A stretch of 64,000 nucleotides of DNA from Entonaema liquescens (Eukaryota; Ascomycota; Sordariomycetes; Xylariales; Xylariaceae): contig CADCSX010000014.1 in assembly GCA_902805475.1 (NCBI GenBank), positions 310,001-374,000 of the forward strand. The letters run 5' to 3'. Position 1 is the first letter of the stretch, and the number at the start of each line of letters is the position of its first letter. The notes under the pieces are model-generated. The model saw only the letters and a program-made list of their open reading frames with translations. It was not told where the DNA came from and made no database searches. Below, piece after piece: positions 47,840 through 59,300 of the stretch. The position numbers were made by a program, and so were the translations under genes.

Positions 47840-49162
47840 TTCTCGCGTGCACACTATGACAGTGAAGCGAAGGGATAGAAAAGAAGAAATCTACTAAATT
47901 TTACCAAGGTACTTTACGTAACCCACAACGATGCCAGGCACCGGAAGAGCCAGACAACCAGACAACCAGACAAGGCCAAGTGGACAGGGCTCCTGGTCGT
48001 TGGCAACATTTTCCATTGGACCCGGTAAGCGAACGCACCTGTGGAGTAAGAATTCTAAAGACTAAAATAAGATGATCCGCTGTCAGGGCAAGGGATTCCC
48101 AGCTTCTACCACACCCAAACCTAGCTCCCATTTATTAAAAGATGGAAGATTTCGAGGGCTCCAAAAACTTGCCCACGTCTTCGGGAAGCTCTCGAGTCGT
48201 CTACTGTCCGAGACCCAAGTTTGTTCTCTCTTTGCTTTTCCTTCTTCGCCTTCTTAAACACGATAAATCCGCCGTCTTATTTCCTTTCTATATTCCAGCG
48301 GAGAACCGGGTAAAAGAATGTTATCGAGGTGTAAATGTTTAGATACCGCACTTATCGCACGTACTTGAAGTGAGTGAGCCCTGCTGGTCGCGGGGTCGTC
48401 GTCCGACCTTTTCTCTGCGGCGGGATCCGGAAGATGTCTTCCCAGTTTTTGGCGCCCTTTCTGAGTTTTTTTGACCAGGCGTCGACGCATCTTACTATGG
48501 TACCTACTCCGCCCACCCTTTTGAGATGCACGCATAGAGGGCTAGTCCTGGTACAATTGCCGACTAATGTATGCTCATATTGTTAACACTCCCTCCCTTC
48601 CCTTTATTAGTGAAATCCATCTATATACGAAGTATATGGGATATATTACAAGCTGCTGTGCTGCTTCATACCAAACCTCTCTGGAGAAGTTTCTAAGCTT
48701 TCTATAGAATACGGATATGTACCTATACGCTTCTTGAGATTGACGCGGTATTGATTCGTACGTAGGTCGGCTTGGTTAGGTAAAGACGCATACAGTACGA
48801 ATTATCACCAAACTTTCAGCCATGTATTGTACGCACTCAGGTACTTCATATGGAATTTCGGTACTTGTCGATACGCCCATTCGATTCTTCCGAAAGGCAG
48901 CCAATCAATCTACCTAACCAGGCTATCTAGCCCACCCTGGAAAATCAGGGGTCTCTTTGAGGCAAGGGGGGTTGATTAGGTACACTAGAGCAATCGCCTT
49001 GCCCAGTGTCGTGATGGCTGAAAGGAATACAAGTACAATACAAGGAATACGGTGAGGTTTGTATATATCACGAGGGCGTAGATGTTCCCAATGATTACTC
49101 CTTACCTACATGTAGCCCGCTTCGTGATGAGGTTTCATACAAACTTGGGAAAGCTTCAATTG

Positions 49163-49196
49163 CTCTCTCTCTCTCTCTCTCTCTCTCCCTCTCTCT
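49163..49196. repeat. CT dinucleotide microsatellite
   Basis: CT run of about 12 units followed by an interrupted CT-rich stretch into 49210. Second such array in the same gene-poor block. Confidence 0.95.
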
Positions 49197-51064
49197 CACT
49201 CTCCTCCTCCTCTGGAATGGGATTATATTGACTAACATTAGCCCAAGCAAGATTTAACGTTCCTAAGCGTTTAAATCTCGGGCGGACTGTGAACTTACAT
49301 TAACTTACACATGATGGTGGGCAGGTGGCGCAAACCCTTATTGGTTCTGCCGCGCTATGACTATTAGTTCGCCATCGGCCAGATTCATAGTGGACAATTA
49401 TAATAGTCGTGTATAATACATACAATACATACAATACCTTCGAGATTTTCGCTACCTAATCCCGAGTCCAGACATCGATGGCGTTTCGTTGATGGAAAAA
49501 GTCATCTAGCCGTTGGGGGAGGCCGTCGATCACACAAATGCCCCATCACGAGAGAAATCATCCGCCTCATATACGCAGGTAATAGGTTATGAGCCTGGAC
49601 TAGCGCTCGAACTTATATACTCATTTATAGATTCATCTGCTTCCTAGACTCTTGCCGCTCGTTTTAAGATAGATGAGTTGTTAAATTGCGCATGCTGGCT
49701 TATCTATAAGAAACTGGGTTAAAGTGCCATATAATACGTGTACCTGGTGAGGATATCTGCATACACATAGCTCCCGTTGATCTGCTACGTGCAGGTACAT
49801 CGTCTGCCTCGTTGACACAAACATTGCGGGTCCTCCGGCTGGTACCATGACAAGTACCCCCAAGATTCTCAAGCGAGGGAATCGAGAAGAATTAGGTATT
49901 AGGTACTTGGACCGTACTTGGCTCGTCTAGACTTGGATGTATACCCACATGGACGCATCTTATCAACACCATAGGGCAGTATCGCGAAAGGACTGGGGAT
50001 CATTCCTGCATCCATTACTATGGTACATAGTAGTATCTTGTAGTATCTTGAGGAAATAGGGTGAATATGGGATTTAAAAGTTACCTAACTCTTAAATCTA
50101 GGTTAGGCAACATAACCATTTCGAGTCAGCCTATGACCGAACTTACACTTTGATAGCAACGCGAGTTTTCATTTCATTTACTGGGTGTCCAATAACAAGA
50201 CTTAGCTTAGAATTAACAGGCAACGAGCAAGCCCAGTAATAATTCATACCTTGTAACCTGCGCATTGTACGTATGTAAATGCCCATCATAGGACATATTT
50301 GATTCTTCTGAGGATAGCTGTAAGCCAACAGATACAAGTGGCGGGGTTTAATAGGAGTAGCCGTCATATTGTAGCCAATCGAATCTTATTGGGTTAGAAA
50401 TAAAATACCATTCGTCCATATAACAGCGAAGATAAATTTCCCATTCATCTTACTCGGTTTCAACTTTCTAAAACGTATGTTTATGTAAAATTTAGTTGGC
50501 TAAGAATGATGTGGAAGACTCACTCGATGCGGCATCGTAAGGCATATAACAAGGGTGGGTTAAAGCATCAAATGGGAAATACCAGCAACGAATACGGATA
50601 TGTGTTCAATGCCATAGGTTCTCGGCAGTTCGTTCAGAGTTAAAAAAGAAACTAAGGAAACTGAAAAACTACTACTACGAACCTTTTGAATGTGGCGCAT
50701 TTCGAACTGGTTCTGGTTTGGTGAAGGAGGTCAATCTGACACTGCCTGAAACAAACAGGGACGCCAAGCTAGCTGAGCTGAGTCTATTTTCAACCCAAGT
50801 GCCTCACCCACCCACGGATTCGGAAGCCTATCTCATCCTGGAATAGGAATGCCTCCCGGGTGAAAGGTGAGGGGGGACGGTGGTTTGGGAATATAGTTCT
50901 AGTAGGTTATCCTGTCTTCTTCGGTTTGGCTTATACATCATACAACTCTGCTCGTGTATAATCAGAACATGATGCGGTATACTACACAAGTGTCCCGCTC
51001 GATAACTTAGAATGGCATATGTATATTTATATGTATATTCCTTTCCGGTACCAAAAGCTGGGGA

Positions 51065-51098
51065 CGCGTGGTACTCCGCGTGGTACTCCGCGTGGTAC
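51065..51098. repeat. 12-base tandem repeat (CGCGTGGTACTC)
   Basis: Nearly three exact head-to-tail copies of a 12-base unit containing CGCG and GGTAC. GC-rich compared with its AT-rich surroundings. Confidence 0.9.
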
Positions 51099-52429
51099 AC
51101 TATCTCTATCGCATGTGGAAGTATACTTAACTGCATGGGTATGCTTCCTTTCACAGCAATCGCGGAGGGGAAGACAAAATGCGCATACTTACGAACAAGC
51201 GTTCTGTTGATAGATGATACACACTTAGCTTTCTTTATCCGCATGTGGGTATACTTAGTTGGCTTCCGCCTGTCTTAGTTTACAGATTTAGTTTACAGAT
51301 GAGAAATCTTGTCGATCATCTCGCCTGATTCTAGTAAAGCTAGCGTTGCGATAATCTTCAGTGCTGGAGGGGCGTCAAGTAAGATCGCCCGAGCGGGGAC
51401 AAAGCAATAGCTTAGCCAGCCTTATGGGAAAATGTTGGTGATCAGCTACGAGTAAAGCGAAGTGTGAGGCTGACTCGACTCATTACGTACGTGTCTCCTG
51501 TAGTTACGCCGTGCTTATGATACAGATAATACTGAGCTTCTAAGTGAGGGCTCAGGTATACATACATATGTCATTAAGGTGCTTCGGCACTACATTACTC
51601 ACATTACTCGTGTCATATGTGTACCTCCTCACCGATGCTTTTGTGGCATCAGACTTCTTGTAAGTCTTTACCGTATAGCCAGCGACCCGGTCATCTCCTA
51701 GAAGTATCCAAGCAGCCAAGTAGGCTACCGAGTGATTACCTACCTATCTTCTGATTGATCGACAGAGTCCGGTGTGGGGGTTTACCGGCGTGTGCAAGTG
51801 CTGGGTTTGGCGCAAGAGGGCATAAATCTGGCATAAGCACGTATCGTGCCTTCGCGCGGGGCTGCCTTGATGTCTGGATTAGATATAAGCCCCGACTATT
51901 CGAGTCTCCTTCGACATTGGCGTCGTCGGTATTAGTGAGGTTGACCATGTAGATCTGGAAGATAAAAATTGAAAGCAAAGAGCGCCGTCTCTTATTACAA
52001 GCTCGTTTTATGACATTGGCCGAGATGTTGGCGTGTCACAATACGGGGTCATGCTACCGCTAAATAATTTCACTATCACGAGGTTTACATGTATTCGTCA
52101 TACACACCTTCGTACCTATGGCTACCTAAGTAGCTTAGTAGAGCCGCCGACTGTTTGCTACACTAGACGTAGCCAGCTATTTCTCCAAACGTCCCTAGGC
52201 TAGAATAGTTGTCATAAAACTACTGCTAACTTCCAACACGCCGACCGTTTCTTGGGGGCGTTTTCTCAAGGCGTACAATTGAGATATATAAATGGGCGGG
52301 CAGGACGAACGGTCCCCAATCTAGACTTGAAGGATGCAGATAGCAATTAAACAGTCATCCGGCCAGGTTCATGGGGGTATAATGAATTCTTGGAATTATT
52401 TGAATATGACGATAAGAGTGTTTCGAGGG

Positions 52430-52867
52430 GCTACGACTAGTGATGCGAATTTCATTATACGACTAGCGTATAATACCGTATAATGAGATATAATAACGCA
52501 TAATAAAACTATTATGCGTATAACGGATCTATCACCCCGTTTATCCGACGCGTTAATATTAAAAAGGGATATAACGTTAATAAATAACGAAACATCATTA
52601 ATAAAAGCTTTTTATAATTAATTTAAAAATAAATTAAATTTAATTAAATATAAATTTTTATATAATAAAATATTTTAATATTTTAATTAAAAACTTATAT
52701 TAAACTTAAAATGTAATTTTTAAATAAATTTTATTATAAAAAAAACGTTAGAAAAATGTTACTAATAATAGCAGCTTATTATACATATTATGTGCATAAT
52801 AGCTATTATACGTATAATAGCGCATAATAGATCTATTATGCGCATAATTAACATCACTAGCTACGAC
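52430..52867. mobile_element. hAT-type miniature inverted-repeat element with 8-bp target-site duplication
   Basis: Element 52438-52859 (422 bp) begins TAGTGATG and ends CATCACTA, a perfect 8-bp terminal inverted repeat that fits the hAT consensus (T/C)AGNG. It is flanked by an exact 8-bp direct repeat GCTACGAC at 52430-52437 and 52860-52867; 8 bp is the hAT duplication length. Palindromic subterminal words are abundant: ACGCATAATA/TATTATGCGT arms at 52496-52519, an 18-bp palindrome at 52803-52820 and a 24-bp palindrome at 52820-52843. The centre (about 52590-52750) is almost pure A/T, consistent with repeat-induced point mutation or a naturally AT-rich MITE. It encodes no transposase, so mobilisation would need an autonomous hAT element elsewhere. 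Confidence 0.8.
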
Positions 52868-54846
52868 AGACCCTTTCATAAAAGAGGTAAGCAACACAGA
52901 GCAAGCATTTATCTGTCTACATGGCATTGCGCCAAGGTACATATGGGAAAAAGATAGTGAACTCGATACCTAAGTATTTCCGGTCGAGATGAATCGCGTC
53001 AAGCGGATTCCGAGGACCCCTCGAAATGTTATCTCTTGTAGAAGAAGTCAGCAGCCACATCATGTTTCTTTAACATCCTGACGCGCGCATCTCGCGCTGC
53101 GAACTACCTAACCTAGGTACCTTATGTCGCATACCGACCTCTATGTGCATACGTACTCATGCTGGCTGACGTGTGGCTTTACCTATGTAGGTAAGATAAG
53201 ACGGTCTACGTAGAGCAGACTAGAGGAAAATGGAACTATCTACGGATTAACTCAAGGGTCTATAGGGAAAAGAAAATCATCATTATTGGCTAACTTTAAC
53301 TTACCAGGGTCCCATCCAAAAGAAGACTTGGATAACCGTGAAGAAACCCTCACCAAGAAATTAAGAAGAAGAGTAATAATAAAATAAAAACATCTAGTGC
53401 GATTATATTTACGAGGTAATAACAGTAGTATAAGTTGTATGCTATGACCTAAAAGGTTAAACAAAGTAAAAATGCGGTTTAGATCGGAGCGGTTATCCCA
53501 GTCTGCCAGTGTAAGTGCGCGTGGCCCAATAACCTAGTCGATTTTTATGACAGCTAAAACAGCCCCAACCCAGGAAAGATGCCCAAGATTTTATTTTAGT
53601 TTATTACTATTTTTTTCTTGCTATTAAACTTGAACAACTCCGTCTTATGTAGTAGGTACGTAGGTAAGTAGCTACTAATGCTTTATACCCCTGCTCAAAA
53701 CGCCCGCCCAATTTCGTCAGATTGATGAAGCGCATAACTCCCTACATAGTAGGTAGACTACGAACAGCTCACACATACGTACAAATACAGGTGGTTGCGA
53801 TCGTAGAAATTGGTATTTTTGAGTGTGGGTAAAAGTGAACGAACGCATACTGGGTGCTTGGTTCATGAGAAGTTTGCGACGTTCCACTATCAGTTCCGTA
53901 TGTAGGTAGTTTTGGATGTCTACTCGGTACATGTATGGATATAATGCATGTACTTACTGACATATACCTATGTAGATGTAGAGCTACATAAAGTTTCCCA
54001 TCAATTACGCAGGGCCCTTGACTGGACTCTTCGTGTACCCGTACTACGTTTTAACTTTGCGCATGCACATACATAATGCGGTACCCAGGTACGCCTGTCA
54101 GATACTGTGTCTAGAGCTTTTCGTATCTATCAATACTGTACCCAGGTACTTGAGCTATAAGACGTTATTTTATGATACATGTACCTACTTTAATGTAGGT
54201 ACGTGCGCGACTTGCAGATATTTGGTTTGGACCCAATTGAACGATTTTCGAAAGCAACCAGAAGCGAAACACAGCCAACCCCAAATAAGTATTCTTCTTC
54301 CTCTTTTCTATTTCGGTGACCGCCTCACTACCTACCTCATTACCAACATATCCTTACATACCTAAGTGATAAGTGGTATTATTTAGGCCAACTTAGCAAA
54401 ATCCAAAATCCGAGACTCTGTCTTTTTCCCCTTTGCTGGCTTAATTCTCGTTTTGTGTGAAGGGTTGCTCAGTTTCGACCCTTTCGCCTGCCAAGTTTTT
54501 CGCGACGTTGCGAATCGACCTTGCAATAGCCGCTCCCGAAGGCTTGGCCCCGTATAGAAAGCTTCCCCGTCGACTTTTCAACTCCCGTACATCCCGTCGT
54601 CTCTGCCCGTTGAAGAATTCTACGCGAGACACGCAATAATCCTATTTGGTATGTCCATATTCCTTTTCATCAACGTACTAAACCTGCCAACCCACATTGT
54701 CTGCATATCTACATGATACCTTCTCGGTAGTTGGCCTATTGGGACATACCGGCATTGTTTTTCCAACTCCCGTTTCCCATATTGCCCTACATATAAGTGT
54801 ATGAGTCGATTACGGGCGCAGTACACATATATACATATACATATAC

Positions 54847-54877
<31 letters not shown>

Positions 54878-54940
54878 TACGCACACGGACACACTCTCTC
54901 ACACTCACATACACCTTACATACATAAAACACAACAGCAT
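52868..54940. other. Gene-poor block, middle part
   Basis: About 2 kb between the MITE and the long palindrome. No supported gene. It contains clustered TACCTAGGTACC-type words (53103-53125) and repeated ACCCAGGTAC words (54083-54150). It ends in a CACATA/TACATA microsatellite. Confidence 0.6.
54824..54879. repeat. TACATA/CACATA hexamer microsatellite
   Basis: About nine adjacent copies of TACATA then CACATA, ending about 60 bases before the long palindrome. Confidence 0.95.
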
Positions 54941-55020
54941 ATATTAGTGCTGTCTACACAAGTTCGACGTAGCACCCCCAAGGGGGTGCTACGTCGAACT
55001 TGTGTAGACAGCACTAATAT
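54941..55020. repeat. Perfect 39-bp inverted repeat with a 2-base spacer
   Basis: Left arm 54941-54979 and right arm 54982-55020 are exact reverse complements over 39 bases, separated by AA at 54980-54981. The arms start ATATTAGTGC and meet at CCCCC/GGGGG. There is no clear target-site duplication (left flank CAGC, then AT; right flank GCCTAT). It lies about 1.35 kb upstream of MED15. It could be a fold-back element, a natural hairpin locus, or an inverted-duplication artefact. Confidence 0.95.
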
Positions 55021-56371
55021 GCCTATTTACATCTACCTAACCTAAGCTTGGGCGAGGGCGAGGGCAAGGGCGGGAGAGTGAGGATGAGGGTGAGGGACAA
55101 AAAAAGCCTGGTCAGGCCGCTTGGTACCTTACTTTTCAATATCGGTATCAGTGTCGCAATGCGATAAGTGTCATGTACAATGTGTACAATGCAGGTATCC
55201 CTCAGGATGGATGAGCTTGCTGTCGCTACTGTCAGAGGGTACATCCACGTCCTGCAGGTTTGAAGTATATGTACCGATGAATCCGCTGCTGAAGGAGGGC
55301 TGGGGCGTCCACCGCCCAGCATCAACCATCCAATCATACTCCTTAGTACTGCACTGTACCCCACAGTACGGCTCAAGTACCTGCAAGTGTACTGTACTTG
55401 GACGCATCTCAGTCGCAGTTAGTCAGTGGGAGATCCCCAAGCGGTCCACTTTTACCAATATTTGAATTCACACTATTGGTGATCGATCATTCACCACTCG
55501 CACGCGGCAACCTTGGCCTGGATGAGTGCCCCAAGGCCCTACCACCTACAGTTCTGCTTGTACTTTCTAACAACGTTCCTATTCCCTCCCACTGCCGCCT
55601 TTCTTCTTTCCTACTACTATTACCACATCCACAACTTCATTCCGAACTTCTTATCACTTCTCTACTATCTTCCCTACTCTTCAGACCGATCCACGTCTGG
55701 TATTTTCTTCCTATTTTCCTCCATCCTTGTATTTGGACCCGCTCCCTCATCTCGAAAACCATATTGGTCCAATATTTGCGCTATTGGTATTGACGTTGAT
55801 ATATGATCCATTCATACTAACCTTTCGTCTTCGAAGTCGCCTCTCATACCTTACTTCGGTCCTCGTCTCCGATCCGTCACCGTCGCCCGGACAATCTACC
55901 TATGCTTGACCGGCCGACTCTATTTGGTACTAGAATTATTACCTTCAATCACTCCCATCCTCTACCTTCGCAGGCGCGAAATCTATACCTAGTTACCCGA
56001 CACGGCCACGGACGTGCAGATTCGCTTCGACGCCAAGACTATTTTACGGAAATGAGGTGCTTGTAACCGGACATCTTGGTCTTGACAACAAAATACGCAT
56101 CGGTTGCGAGATTGGCGAGTGCATCTGGTTTTTGTGACGGATGAGAAGTTGTCTTCGACCTCATTTTCAGGCGTCCTAACCATTCCAGCTGCCTATAGTT
56201 TTATCACTCGCGACTGTGTCAAGGCATACTGGATAGAGCCTAGAAAGGCTTATTAAGCACAATTCTTGCTGGATATTTTATCTAGGTTCACTTCACTTTT
56301 CTAAGGCTGTTTTAGCTCGACTCTAACGGCCGTGTACGACTTTGACCGAGCCCTAACTATCTCCCGCGGCC
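55021..56371. promoter_or_regulatory. MED15 upstream region
   Basis: About 1.35 kb of upstream DNA, with a pyrimidine-rich stretch (55550-55740) that may be promoter or a leader exon. Open frames of about 130 codons here (55398-55793) look non-coding. No specific site is claimed. Confidence 0.45.
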
Positions 56372-59300
56372 ATGGCCGCCAATATGCCACAAATGGGCGG
56401 TGGCGGCGGTGTACGGCCGCGACCGCCCCACCAACAGTTGTCACATCTCGTTTATACGCAGATTATGGGACAAGGCATTCAGACTGGTGGCTGGCAAGAT
56501 CAAGTACAGGTCAACCTGCGTGTTAGTAACGCGATGAACTTGTAAGTACTGTTATTACTAATTCGGATTTTTACCTTTCGTCTCTTATGGCCATAAATTT
56601 GCCGGCCAATCGATGCTGATCTGTAAAACCTAGGATCTCTAACTCGTTCCTCGCCATGCCTGCTCTTGATTCGCAGCAGCTTGTAAGCCACGGCTTGACA
56701 TTCGAACGAGATGCTTTTTTGAATTCACCGGATAAGGTGAGTTTCTTTGCACCCGAGTCCCCATTGCGACATGAAATTAACATTTTGCCCAGGGAACCTA
56801 TGACCAGAAGATTGGTGGTCGTGTTCAAGACCTCTTCAAGCGACGACAGGCACACGAACAGAGTCTTCAAAACAGCCTGAATGCCCAGGCTGCGGCACAA
56901 GCCCAGGCACAAGCCCAGACCCAGCAGATGCTAATGAACCCAAACATGATGCCTAGAGGTATGGGACAAATGCAGCAACAGGGCTTCCAACATCTCCAAC
57001 AGCAGATGCAACCCTCACCGATTCCCCAGCAGCCTCATCAGCCAGGAATGGGCATGGGAGGCCAAGGGGGACTCTCTATGAACCCAAATCAGCAGCAAAT
57101 GCAGATGGGTGTAGCGCAAATGCGCCCTCAGGTGCCAATGAATGCCAGCTTGGCAAGCCTACCGCCTCAAGACAGGACAAAAATTATGCAATTGGCTCTG
57201 GCGAAATTAAACCAAACTCCGGAGCCCCAACGGAACGCGATGCGCAATGTGGTGCAACAGAAGTTCAGTCCTCAGCAGATGGCGCAGCTACAAGCGGAGA
57301 ACCAGGATCCACTCCTATTCTTTTTACAAATCCAGATGCTACAGGCGTTCAAGGGGCAGGGGGGTGGCAACGGCGGCAATAATCAAGCTGCATTGCAGAT
57401 GCAGGCCCAGCAACGACAGATGAATCAGCCTGGGCAACAAATGGTCGGGGTTCCGAATAGCGAGTTTGGTCCCTTTTCGAATGTCGAGAGCATCATGAAC
57501 CAGCAGAAGGCAGGATTGCTTGCCCAGGAAGCAGGGCAGATGGTGGTGCCAGCAAGTAATGGACCTGGCCGAAACGCTACACCTCAACCTATGGGCGGAA
57601 TGCAAGGTCCAAATCCCGGTAACCATCCAGGACCTAACCAGTCTGGTATCCACAATCAGATGCCACAACATTTCAACCATCCGCAGGCTCAGCAGTTAAA
57701 GATGGATCAAAGGGCAGCTCAGTCACAGGCGCAAATCAGAGCGCAAGCCCAGGCTAAACAAATGCAGGGCCAGCCCGGTGGATTAAATGGCGGCGCCATC
57801 TCTCAGAGTCCTGGTATGAATACTCTGAACACCCCAGTTCGCCGAACTCCAGTTATGGGCCATCCGGAAGGACAACAGCAAATGGGCCAACCAAACGGGC
57901 CTTTCGGGCAAGGGCTAGATCCGCGTTTCAACCAGGGCAATCAGCGACCGCAGATGGGCGGAAATCCCATGAATAATCAGCAACTTATCAACACCATCCT
58001 TTCCCAAATGGCACCCGGGCAACGCGATACATTTATGAGCTTGCCGCCAGAGAAGAAGAATGAGATGTTCATGAAGTGGACCGCCAGTTCAGCTGCTAGA
58101 GCGGCGGGAATGGGCCAAGCACCCGGACGTGGTCAGCCTCAGCCAAGTCAGTTCGGGCAGGGTAACCCCATGGCCCAATTTGGCCCAGGAAATAATATGG
58201 GCCAAGCATCAAATCCTGGCATGCCGATAAACCCTCAGAACCAAATACTGTTGCAGCAGCAGATGAATAGGATGAGGAACATGCAGTCCCAAAACCGACC
58301 ACCAGTGTCCCAGGACGTGAATGCATTTATGGAATCGCTGGATGTGCCAGCAAGGATCCTAGAACAGCTGAAACAGAACCAGCCAGTACCAATGGAGATC
58401 AAGAAGTGGTCTCAACTTAAGCAGTGGCTTACTCAGAAGAACGTCAACCCTCAGGTTATGCAACAGTTGCAGCAGTTCCAGAATGCACAATTCCAGAACC
58501 TGATGAAGCAGAGGGCTGCAGCGGGTAACCAGATGGCTCAACCTAACATACCGCAGCAGGGGCCGCAAATCCCTAATGCACAAATGCCTACCCAACCAGG
58601 TGCTAACATGGGTCCCTTTGCGATTACCGCTGCCGAGCTGCAACAAGCCAAAAACCATGAGCGGTTCAAGGGCTGGCCAGATGAGAAGATCAAGGCGGCT
58701 CTCATGCAAATGAAGATGAACCAGATGAGAGCTAAAGCAAATGGACAGGCACCCAATGCTCAAATGCAAACGCCTCAGACATCACAGCCAGCTAACAACA
58801 ATCTCTCCATATCTGCCCCGCAACCGAATCCTTCGAATGCCCTCCAGCAACGACCACAAAATACAGGACCAGATGCTAATCCAACAGGTGGCGCGGTACC
58901 CCCGAGGAGCAACAGGCAACTTCAAAATGGTCGACCGCCACCCCGGCAGCCTCGTCTGTTCCTCAGAAGAATAGTCTGAAACGTGCCAGCACAGATGATG
59001 TAGTCGAAGTGCCAAACCCGTCGAGCACGCCAGTCCAGCGTCCTCCGTCCCAACAGGCTCAGGCCACTGGATCTCTACCACAGATGCCTCATCTTACCGC
59101 CGCTCAGCTTGCTGCTCTCCCAGCTGAGCAAAGAAGTAAATACGAAGCTATGATAAAATCTAGACAGGCGGCAGCAGCAGCCGCTGGAGGTGTCGGTGCG
59201 CAGCAACCGCAAATGTCGGAGGCAATGCAGCATTTGAAATCTATTGGCCAAGAGGAGCATATGATTGCGGCCAAAGAGCCGTACCAGGAGATTCCGATGA

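Larger units (their letters stand above)
46705..52429. other. Gene-poor block, left part
   Basis: About 5.7 kb upstream of the aminopeptidase with no supported gene. It contains GATAAAA tandem units (46941-46966), two CT microsatellites, a 12-base tandem repeat at 51065-51098, tandem ATACAATAC words near 49417-49438, and many TACCTA/TAGGTA words (46790-46870, 47250-47300). Open frames of up to 138 codons (50828-51244) look non-coding. Confidence 0.6.

Noticed and set aside
50828..51244. 138-codon minus-strand open frame in the gene desert
   Set aside because: Includes the 12-base tandem repeat read as HAEYHAEY; no family signal and no start or splice context.
55398..55806. Leu/Pro-rich open frames upstream of MED15
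   Set aside because: Low-complexity pyrimidine-rich DNA read in several frames; more likely promoter or leader.
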